DNA of 64,000 bases, from positions 32,815,404 to 32,879,403 of the forward strand of contig CM066916.1 of the NCBI GenBank assembly GCA_033964015.1, in the 5' to 3' direction. Below are positions 41,300 to 53,000 of this stretch, piece by piece. The position numbers and the translations under genes were made by a program. The notes beneath the pieces were generated by a model. It was not told the DNA's origin, made no database searches, and saw only the letters and a list, made by a program, of their open reading frames with translations. Origin of the DNA: Scolanthus callimorphus (taxonomy: Eukaryota > Cnidaria > Anthozoa > Actiniaria > Edwardsiidae). How positions within the stretch are numbered: the stretch's first letter is position 1; every line of letters begins with the position of its first letter.

Positions 41300-44041
41300 T
41301 TTACAAGGGAATCCAACAGCGAATAATACACAAAACTGCGAGAAAAACAGACGTAAAGCAAACTTTCGTTTTCTTTCCACCCAAAGGTTCGTCCCGGTTC
41401 GAAGACAAGCACACTTCTCTAGAGCAGCGGGAAAATCGTTGGCAGAAAACCGGTTTTTATCCGGTTGCAGATGTCAAATGAGCCAATCAGAATCAAGGAT
41501 GCTCTGGAAAAAAGATTGATTGACAGCTGATCAGATGTTGTGAGGCGTCCCTGGATAAATCCCCCTCTGGATATTAGTTTCACCATGGAAATATGAAAGG
41601 TCATAGTTATAGCTGGAACTTTAAAAAAAAATCGAGATTAAAAAAACTGTCCAATAAATTTAAAGACGATCTTTTTCGGTGTGAACAAGTTTTCGCCAAA
41701 GTCAGAAAAGAAGCTTGAAGAATGCCGGGAAAACCCTTTCCTGCACTCGCCGTGAGCGTTTTATTCTATCATTGAACTAAAAAAAATATTCCGAATAGCA
41801 TTTCTGTTAATAGCTATAATCAACAGCAGTAAATTTTGAAATAAAATCCAGAGGGCAACACAAGCCAGAACTTTGATGGCACCAGGTGCGAGGAAGTAAA
41901 AAAGAAAGTAATTTCCGATCACCTTCGGAAATCAGTCGATTTTTAACCGGGGTTTTCCCTGAGTAACCGCTGTGCTTTCACCCGAAGGCTCCGCGTGAAA
42001 TTACCACAGGCTACCCATTCCAATAATATTTCGGGTGTCCACTTCCCAGTTTTTTTAGATGTTCTTTTATATTTGCTTATCTTTTTATTATTATTTCGGG
42101 TTATTTTTGGCACAAATGATAACCACCAGATTTTACTTGAAGAAGTCAAGATATTTTTGATAAAAGGCAAAAGGCAAGTAATAGTTGACGAAAATCCATC
42201 CATATCCACGCCACTGAAGAGTACCCGGAAATTTAGTAAATTTATCCACTTATCCGTGAATTTTTAATCTTGTTTAATATTCCTTCGCGCGAAGCAACAA
42301 ATATTTTTCTCGCGCTCTAACGAAAATTAAATTTCGTGACATTTAGGGATGGTTCTTTGCCATTTTGTAAAGAACCTTTCGCTGTGAAATTATAATTTTC
42401 AGGGGCCTTTTCAATGGTGTCGATGAATTTTCACCAACTTCCTGATTTCAGAAGATCAAGAAACCGTAGAATGGTTTTCATGTGAATTCTCGGGGTGACA
42501 AGCTTGTCAAACTTTGCTAAGCATGCAACTCAGCAACAGGGTCCTCCCCTCACTTCCCCCATGGGAAAACAGGAAAAGGACCCCGGATTGGGACAAAAGT
42601 CAAACTCGGGGTGCGGTCCCAACGGAACATTTCTAAGAGACTGAAGACATTTAGTCAGATTTCTTCATTTTGCCCTATCTTTCTGAGTTACGAAAATCAG
42701 AAAATAAACTTTTCGTTTGTTTTCCCAAGACGTTTTGAAATAAATCTCGGGCTAATTTGACTCCTTATTTAGCCTTTTCCTCTTTTCCCAGGGGGGAGGT
42801 GAGGGGTGGACGCTGGCGCGCGAGGATGAGAAATCTTGAGATAGAAAATGCAAGAAACGTCCAAGGATGTTATGCGAGAGAAATACAGTTATATGTATGA
42901 GAATAAAGCAAAATTAGTCTGTCGAGTGGTTCGTCGACTCCATTTACTTCAAAATGTTGAGACTCCCGCCTAATACGGAAGAATTTACAGCTATGCAGCA
43001 ACTTTATCTACTTTCTATATGAGATTTTTTATATATAAAAATCAGCTTCGGCCTAGAAATAGGGACGAAAAATGGGGATATTTACAGTTAATACGTGTGG
43101 GTACGTCCTGATTTCTTGAACAAATCTTATTGGGCGTGGTTCTTAAAAATGTGTATTAGGCCCAGCGCAAACGTCGAGCTTCTTCTGTCGAACCTTTCCT
43201 TTTTCAAAGGATGCCGCTTCATTAGACTTTATATAGAAAAATGTCTACTGTTTTATATTGGAACGGCGCGAGCTCTGGCACGACGTTTTCCCTAGTGGCT
43301 CGGTAATACTAATAGTGGACAGGGTTCGCGAGCCCGAAACTTTCAGAAATCCAGGAGTTTTCAAGGAGGTTTACTAAAGTTTTTTTTCTAGAAGTTTTTT
43401 TATGCCAATAAAAATGCCGTTTTTATAAAGTTCATACTGTTCAATATTTTACAGTATAAGCGACCACTTTAACGACAGGTTTTGTACTAGACTTTCGCAA
43501 AGTCCCTCGTCTAGACTTGTTCTAGTTTTTTCTTGGACTAAATTCATTTCTGCATTACAGGAGTTCTCCACGGATTCCAGGGGTTTCAAGGACTTCCCAG
43601 GACAGGGGCATATCCAGGCCTTTTGTTCTTGGAAGCCGCCCGAAAATATCCTAGTTATTCGAAATGTCTGACGAATTAAATTGAATTCGGCAAACAAACG
43701 ACGTTTGAGACGGGCCTGCGCAAAGATCAAATGCTCCCTTCACTTTGTTTGCCGAATGAAGCCGAAAAGTTGCTAAATGGCTTCCTTTTTTCACAGGTTG
43801 CCTTGCGAGTTGCGACTCAGCCTGAAAAGCCATTTAGCAACAATGTATATCACGAGCTAGGTCTACAAAATAAACGGGTATTTTCAATACTTGGCAACAA
43901 ACTGGTAAGCCAGTGCTTCCTTGGCTTACGGGCAGATACGCCCTGCAGGAGAACAATAAAAACCCAGGAGCCCCGCGTGGAGAACTGATGTAGGACCTAT
44001 AGCTCGGGATATTCATTTTTTGTCAATTCCAGTTGCATTTG
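41300..44041. other. Intergenic region, no exon supported
   Basis: Upstream of the AT-hook gene and downstream of CDC23. It holds scattered repeat fragments: TTATAGCTGGAA near 41608, a short inverted pair TTGCTAAATGGCTT / AAGCCATTTAGCAA at about 43767 and 43828, and a GGCCCAGCGCAAACGTCGAGC fragment near 43160. Nothing else is identified. Confidence 0.5.
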
Positions 44042-47000
44042 TCAAGGAGTGTTGAAGTTCAAGTTCATTGGCGAGACCTGTCCGGGTGCTGGCGATAGTA
44101 TTGATGGCTGGTCAGTTGATAAGTGACCTAATGATAGTTCACGGCTGAATTGGTCATCAGTGCTTTCACTGTCTCCTCTACTTCGTGCCAGGGAAATTTC
44201 TCGCAGAAGACTTTTGCCCTCCTCGCGACTCTGCAAATTCAAAATACATAAATAGATCAATAATCAAAGACATTGTCAAAGACAATGCTATGTATCGGCT
44301 GCCTGTGGCGAGAACAGCACAGCAAATCCGCCCATTGTATTTTCTTTATTTATTTTGAGATGCCTTCGGAGGTGGCAAGCTAACAGTTGGGTTGCCTCCT
44401 ACTAGCACTTGTTTGCTTCTGAAAAAAAATCTATTAATGTATAAAAATGATGTTGGAAAAACCAATAACCTCATTATATTCACAGCACTTGTGAGCATAC
44501 AGTTCTGCCTCGTGTAGCTTCTTTCTTTCCAGGAAGTATCTGGCAACAAATGCGTATGCAATGCAGAGGTCTTCAGATGACACGACCTTGGAGGAAAAAA
44601 TCAAACACGACTTTAAGTGAAGAGGAATAGCAAATGTTACAGTCAGGCTACGAAAACCGTGAACACCTATGAAAAAATAATGTGGTTTATGAATTCTCGC
44701 ATGCGAGAATCTACGCAGAAAACCCATAAAATGGATAATATTGACCAAAGGATTTCCAGGACAAGAATAAAACATCATTTGAAGATTTTTCAAACACCCT
44801 GAGAACGCGTTTGTTTTAAAAAACGCGTTTAAACGCGTTTGTGTTTTTTTTTTCGTTAAGGTCCCTTTCCCTTGGAAGGTCACAATAAGATGTTTTCCTA
44901 CATCCTTCCCTGGGCATGCGAGCTTTGCATCCTGGTGGTTGTATTATAGAGCAGATTTCGTATGACTGTGAAAACTGCCGCGACACGGCGCGGTACTGTC
45001 GCGGTGGCGGTACCGAACCTGGCCTGCTGTAGATACCGAATGAAATCACTCAGTCGCGGCGCGGTCACGGTCGCGGAGCGGTACAGCTTTGTCGCGGAAC
45101 TTTTCACAGTCATACGAAAACTGCTCTATCTCAAAGGCATTTTCATGCTTATAGCTGGAATCGTCCATTACAAATAAGCAGGACAGAACTTGCTCACCCC
45201 TATGAGCTCAGATTGTTCAATGAAGCGCAAGTAGTGCTTGGCAGCATCATCGTCTTCTTGGAGTTTATTATGAAGCCTACAAACAGAAACAGGATATAAG
45301 ATTGATGCTCGTGGATGGGGGTTAAAAGGGAAATTGGATAATCCAGGGATGCATTCAGGATCTCCAGAAAGGCGGTCCGAAAGTGAAAATAATGTAAATG
45401 TATGGGGAAATCTATCGAAAAAATCCCCATTGGCGTTCTATGACAAAATCAATTTGTTCTGACATCAGGAATGTTTTGCCACACTTCCATTCAGGGCATA
45501 TTCTAGGATTGATCTTACATTTAAAATTTAGAATCGCTTGAGTAAGACATTTAGTATGTCTTCTGCTTGATCACCAGCTTTTTTTTGGGGGGGGGGGATA
45601 GAGGTAGTGTACCCTACGAAGTCCCCAACCCCAACCCCCTGTCATGTCCATGCCGATCACAAACCTTGCAAGTTTCATGACTGCTATCCCATCCACATCT
45701 CCCACAGATATGGCTCTAAAGAAACTCTGCAAATAGAAGTGTAAAACGCATTATGTGAATCACCGAGGTAATTCATTGCGCGGGGAACCATTAGGTATTT
45801 TAAATCCAATCCTGGCTAAACTGGATAAACCACTTCCCATACCTTTTTGGCTTCTTGAAGTCGTTCCAGCTTATCATAGCAGTCCCCAAGAGCTACAAGC
45901 ATCCTAGAATCATTTGGCCTAAAAGTGATAATAATAGAGTAGTCAAGTGATGACGTCACAAAAAACAAATTTTCGAATTAGCAATCTTTGTCCTTAGATT
46001 TGTAAAGGGCATAATAAATGAATACTACACACCAAAAATGAGGCGAATCGGTTACAACGCGACCAAGATATGGCCCCCTGAATACATAATTTTCTTTAAG
46101 AAATCACTGTATTTTTAGTTGCGTTCATAAAGTTTTGAACGCAGTCTAAAATACAGTGATTTGTTTAAGAAAATTATGTATTCAGGTGGCCATATCTCGG
46201 TCGCGTTTCAACCGATCTGCCTTATTTTTTGCATCCGATCCTCTGTCCACTTTGTCTTTCATTATTCGTCGACTAAAATTGGAAATTCAAGATTTTAAAA
46301 ATTTATGACGTCACACTTGAGTACTCTATAATAATGGGTTTAGATGTCAGGAAACCATTAGTCCGGCCAGTTGAGGGCGATGAGCCCAAACCTCTGGAGG
46401 AATCCAATTTTGTCAGTAGACTGCTTGCCGTCCCTTCTTTGGCGAACGTCCGTGAAACCGAGCGCGTGGGGTGAAAAGCCAGAGGAGCGGTGCTGAAGGC
46501 GCTATAACGCGAGAAACGCCACCTGCGGCGTGTTCAAGCCATCAGCGTTCGTTTTTTCACGCGCTCGGTTTCACGGACGTTCGCCAAAGAAGGGGCTGCA
46601 AGCAGTCTAACTTGTCAGACCGTGATTCTACGATTGCCAGTTATCAGAAATTTTGATGCAAATACCAAAGGCAAATATTAGTATTTGGACACTGTACTTC
46701 TTCTCTACATGCATACTGAGGAACATGAAAGATAATCATCTTATAATGGAACAGGATCAGCATATGTGTATATTTAGCCTGCTAGCCGGCTTTCCAGTGG
46801 GGTTTTTTTTCGGACATTTTAATTTTTGTTGGTGCGCGGGATTCCTGTGTCGCGACACACACAGGAATCCCGCACACCAAAGAATCAAATTTCCGAGAAT
46901 TTTCTGGAGAGCCACAGGCTAGTGTATATTAGATTTTCTGGAATTGATTAACATAAAGCCCATGTGGGCAAGTATACCTTAGCTTCTGTGCTTGTTGGTA

Positions 47001-50000
47001 ATAGTAGAGACAGTAAAAGGCATCTTTAAGATCTCATACGTCTGGCCAAGTCCATACCAGGCCCTGTAATCCCGGCAATTTATATCTGAAAATATTTAGT
47101 TCAAATCATTTCTGCAGCATATTTCAAAAAGAACAGCAGTCTAATATTCCCTGTCAGAACAAGTGAACTCAAATCAACATCAACATGACTAAAATGCTAT
47201 TAGAATAGAATGGGCAATTCCAGAAAATAAAGGTACCCCCCCACGGGCGGCAGTAGTTTTTGACCCCCCCATGCATCCAGAATTTCCAAAATGGTTTACC
47301 CCCCCGTGCACATAGAATTCCGGGTAGGTTAAACCCCCCTCCCCTCAGGAATTTCAACTTTTACCCCCCCCCCCCCCCCTCCCCTCAGGAATCCAAATAA
47401 TCACCACCTTGTTTATTATTGAGAAAAAGTAAAAATTTGCCAGAGGGAAACGTTGCGGAGAAAAAGGCACAAGTTGCGGGGGTTGTTGCGGGGAATTTAT
47501 TAAATTTGCAAAGTAAAGAAAACACAAAAAGCGCATAATCTTGTTTCAGAATATTAATACAGAGCATGATAGTTTGATTTTGAAGGAAAAAATACCACCG
47601 GCATTCACAACATCCACTGAATATGAGCTCTACATTTTTAGCGTGTTTAACAAGTAGCTAACTGGTTATTTTGTAAGATTTGAATTGTAGGGGCAAAGAA
47701 TCGGATGATATTATCACAGAAAAACTTGAGACTTTCGCCATTCGATCGTGAAATGTTAGGGGGAAATCAACAGTCGAAATCAGTAGAAAATTATGGAGAT
47801 TCTGTATTAGAAGGGACAAGTACGAACTGGCAAGCATTCTCTATCTATCGAATGGCGGCGAAGACTGTTTTTTCGCGCGTGAAATGACGTTATTTTCTTT
47901 CTTAAAAACGCTATTTTAGCAGACTGAAAAACACGCGAACTCCTTCAGAAGTTGGGCATCTTCAGACCCCCCCTTCTGACAAGAAATCCAGCTTCGAAAA
48001 CCCCCCCTTGCAATCAGAATTCCGAGCTCTTAAACCCCCCCATCCCTTCGGAATTTCCAAATGCCGCCCGTGGGGGGGTACCTTTATTTTCTGGAATTGC
48101 CCAATAGAATACAAAGGAATAGAATGGAATGGAATAGAATAGAATTGGGATAGTGGAATGGAATTGAATGGGAAGTAAAGGAATGGAATCGAAAGGAATG
48201 CAATGGATTGGAATGGAATACTATAGAAAGAAATAGAATAGAATACAAAGGAATGAAATGGAAAGGAAAGGAAAGGAATGCAATGAAAAGTAAAGGAATG
48301 GAATGGGTTGGAATGGAAAAAGCAAGAATAAGGAACAGGTGGAATGAAATAGAATGGAATGGATTAGACAGGAAAGATAGGGAATGGAATGCAAAGGAAT
48401 TGGATTGAATTGATTGCAATGGAAAGGAATGGAATCAAGTGGAATAGAAAAGAATAGATAGGAATGGAAAGGAATGCAATGAAAAGGATTGGAATGCAAT
48501 GAAACACTAATACAATAAATTATCTATCCTCAGTACCTATAGCTTTTCTGTAGGACTCTATAGCTGCTGATGGATTTTTAAGCTCCATATATTCATGGCC
48601 CATTAATGTCCATGCCGATGTATACTGGGGGTTGAGCTTTAGAGCTCTTTGGAAATACACAATGGCTTTTTCATGCTGTCCCTGTAAGCTGTAGTAATTA
48701 CCTAGGAAGAAGATAAATTAAAGCTCATATTTTGAGCAGGCAATTCCATTACCCCTTTTTAATTTGAAACAAGCAAAAATTAATTGACTATTATTGTAGA
48801 CATTTTTTTAAGGTTTACCTACAATGAGAATTTCTCATTTCAGGACTACAACCAGGGGGGGAGGGGTAGCTAAGGGGGTCCTGGGGCGCTTTTGACCCCC
48901 TTTTTTGTTAGGAAATCTACAAAAGTGGCCCCCCTTTCCCAAATGCTGGCCACACCCCATATATTTATTATACAACCTGCAACATTTGTGTTAATTTCAA
49001 GTCATGGGAAACTAATAAATAAATACCAAATGAGCATAAAGGTAGAATTGTCCCCCAAGTCAACAATAGAGCAATGACTGTAGTATAACCAATCGCAAAG
49101 TAAACCAATTCTGAAAAAACATATAGGAGTAATTACAAAGTAATTGTGAATTACTCACGACAGTCATCTCAAATCCACTCTAAAGGTATCAACTTAGTGA
49201 TCATGGGAGACTTCTCTCAAGATTTGCCTGGCGTCCTACCTATGACACAGCAAGTTTCTTCTCTGTATTTATTAATTTGGCATGTGTGGTGTGCCAGATG
49301 ATTCAACTCAGGTTTCATTTCCTAAAAAGCAAATGATAAATTATAAAAGTGCAAATCTAGGCAACAGCAATGGATGATTTGTCAAACATTTGTCAAAGAA
49401 ACTGTTAACATTAAAAAGGGTGCGCTGCATTCTGTTAGTTGTGGGACACAACTTGGGCATTTCTGTCACACGTGCTTATAGCTGGAATTGTCAATTATCT
49501 GGACTTACCAAATGATTGACATAATATTTTCATTACACTGACAATACCTCCCCTAATTTGCACCTTTTGTCTCAAGTATATTAGAGTATCGCTGACCTGG
49601 GGGTACTCCCATTTTAAGAACTTAAGGTAATTCCCCTGAAATAAAACTTGTCGTAGAATTTTTTTCTTAATTTGTCTATTTACTATTTAGTATATAAGGA
49701 ATGAAAATATGAAATAAAAGGAGGGGTGCCCATGCTCGTTTAGAAACTGTGATGGCGCAAACATGCCCCATTTTTAGTGCCTGAGGGCTATTTTATGAAG
49801 AATTACATGAAACAAGAAAATTGTGATAAAACGCTCACTAATGAGAAGCAATCCAGTTCGCTTGCAAGTTTGAACATAACTGTTGGATGCTTCACTACCT
49901 AGGACGAACATTGGAATATTAAATTTTCCATGTGTGTTGACGCTACCTTGAAATTGTGCAAAAATGTGCGCACCGCTCGTGATAATTTGAGAGTCTTTGG

Positions 50001-53000
50001 TGTCTCATTTTGGGGCTTTTTATGACGATAGCTCAAAAAGTTGTCGTGGAAATTTCTTTAAACTTTTTTTATAACAGGGGAATGATAGTTTTATCAAAAT
50101 GGTGAAATAAAAAATGGGGGTGCCCAATCTTGTTTTCGCGCAATATCCCAAAAAGCGACTTTTTCTTGGTGTTTCTCGTTCAAATGGGGATATTTAGCTT
50201 GCGTGCGCGCGCTCGATTGCGTCATTTTTGAACGAATTGATCGCGCGTCCATGCGCAGAACAGCGTGCGCCGTGCAAACAGGGGAATAACCTTAAGGATG
50301 CCCAACAGGGAAAATGCAATTCACCCCTAAGAGATAACAAGATGGGTGTGGCCACCCGTAAATGTTACCCCTGAGATTGGAAATTACAGATTGCGCAAGA
50401 AAAATAGGTTCTAGCACTCAATTCTTACCTTAACATAAAGGATGTTAGAATAAGTGTCAACATGCTCTAATGAGTAAGGATCTTTCTTTTGCAGCTTTGC
50501 AAATGCATCCACAGCAGCATCAAAATCTTAAAAATGGAATCAGCATAAAAGTCAGCATTAGATTAAACCATGTGTTTCATATTCAAATGTGATTGCAGAA
50601 ATATGTACAGTTCCCTACAAGAGTTGTGGTCTGAACTCTTGCACAACCTACAATCCCAGCCCTTATTGAATATTTCCAAATTGGAAGTGGATACTACACT
50701 GTCCTTATTTCCAATACTTCAAGGTTGAAGTAATGGTAAGGAATGACTGTCAGGAAGGCCAAATTTCCACCCTAAAAATTTCCTGCTAGCAGAGGCCTCT
50801 TTTCTCTGCTTTTCACCGGCTGAGGTACGTGAGGAAAACAGACCTCTTCGCTGGGTTGAAACTCACTTTGTTTTGCCGCCCTCCACAACCTTGGACAGTT
50901 TGCTGACAATTTCTTGAGCTCACTATATGCGCAAGCAGAAGTTTTCCGCTGATATTATTTGAGCCTCCCAGTGGAAAACGTCTGTAGATATGCATGTGCA
51001 TATAGTGGACTCAAGCAAACCATCCAACGTTGTGGATGGCGGCAAACTAAAGTGAGTTTCAACCCAGTGCAGAGGTCTCTTTTCCTCATGAACCGCAGCC
51101 GGCAAAAAGCAGAGAAAAGAGGCCTCTGCTAGGAGGGAACCCTAAAAAATACTTGGTCATAAAAATTTTTGCCCTAAAAATACAACTCAGTCCTAAGGCC
51201 TAGTGTAAACTTCGAGCCAGCGTTGAGCCGAACCGAAATATTGGATTGAACTCGACGCTGGTGTGACTCTAGCACGATGTTTAGAGCCAATATTTAATTC
51301 GTTTCGACCAAGCTATTGGACGCTACCCGACTGTAGCACGACTTGGTTCTAAATGCTGTGCCATCGTCCGAGTCTGATGCATAAATTATAGAATAAATTT
51401 TAAAAAGGTTAAGTTCAAAGAACCCCTAACAAATACCTGATTTTCTTCAATACCTGATCCCCCCCCCCCCCCCCACAGACAGGGCATACTGACTAATAAA
51501 AAAGGCGAGGCCTGACACAGACAGTTCACTGCTAAATATCAGAAGTCAACTCCTGTTTTTTACTGATGTCAAGTTTTTTTACTCCCGTCTTCTGACAAAA
51601 TTTTCCAAATTCCGACATTACGATTGGTTTCTTTCTTGGAATTTTCCAAACTTTTTACTTGAATTGCCTCAAGTTGATATTATAGTAGGTTGACATCTGC
51701 ATGAATGAACCATTGTTTCCAGTACCTCTTGCATGATAATTAGCCAGTGCCGTCTGCAGTAAGATGTAGGTACTCTCACCAAAGCCTGCTGCACTCAAAT
51801 TGTTATAATGTTGTATACCATTTTCTGTCACTTGTATCTCTATGGCAACATGGGCCATGAAGAACTCTTGCATCCAATGAGATGGCAGACTCAACTGTTG
51901 GATCTATTGGATACAATTGATACTAAAGTCAAGAACTTTGTCAACCAGTATAGCTCAGTTTGTAAAGCGCTGTTCTGTTTGGAGATGGGGGCTTCAACTC
52001 CCAGCCAGACCAACGCACAGGATCTTTTTTTCTAAATAACTGGGGAAGAAGCTGCTGCCTTTGCTAAAACATCTGCAAAATGGTTAAACCTTTGTATGAC
52101 TTCTCAGCTAAGGACATTTAGCTGTCCCCGTGCACTACACTTACCAGAATTACAGGTTCAGATGTAAAAGAACCATGGGGACACAGGTGTGACCACCCTA
52201 TGTGCAGGGCCCACTCATAACGTGGACTAAAATACATATGTACACTCAAAGAAATAAACTCTACTAAGTTACTTTACAATAGCCTTTTTTTTAAATAAAC
52301 TGGAAGTCAAGGAAAAAGAAGGTCTATGCGAGCAGTACTACTCCTTAATATGTTTCTCTATTCCTACATCTTAGGATTACATACAGCGGTACCTCTGTTA
52401 AGTGGCCACCTATTAAGCGGCCACCCTTTCTTAAGCGGCCACTTTTCAAAGTCCCAAATATTTGTCACATGTATTTAATACCTCTATTCAGCAGTCACCT
52501 CTATTAAGCGGCCACTTGGCTGAGTCCCGAGAGTGGCCGCTTAATAGAGGTACCACTGTAGTTATTTCATTCATAAAATTAATTTATAACCAATCAAATC
52601 ATATGTTCTGCTTTTCATACCCAGAGCTACCCAACTCATCACCTTGTGGGTGAAGCTCTGGTAACAACAATTCATGCCGATTGCAAAATATCCTTACCAT
52701 TTGTTTATCAGAGCACAGAGATGCCAGTTCAAGCCAACTGCCCCAGTGCAAGGGCTCTTTGTTGACAGCTTCTTGTAGGATGATCAAGGCTTCCTTCTTC
52801 AGATCCAGCTTTTTCAAAACCAGTCCATATCTGGAATATAACACAAGGCAATATGATTTTATAATTTTGTTATTTTTTTTTTGTTCGCCACAGGTAGCCC
52901 GTCCTACTTTAGTCCACCTTTTCTCAAATTCCTGTTTTTAGCAATTTATCCAATCCACCAGACGCCTGCGAAAGAGGCTACAACAGAGGCTAGTTTTGGC

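Noticed and set aside
48084..48499. Ser/Phe/His-Pro-rich frames
   Set aside because: They follow directly from GGAAT-type pentamer repeats.
51945..52016. Functional tRNA gene
   Set aside because: The A and B boxes are present but the stems do not pair properly and a SINE-like body follows.
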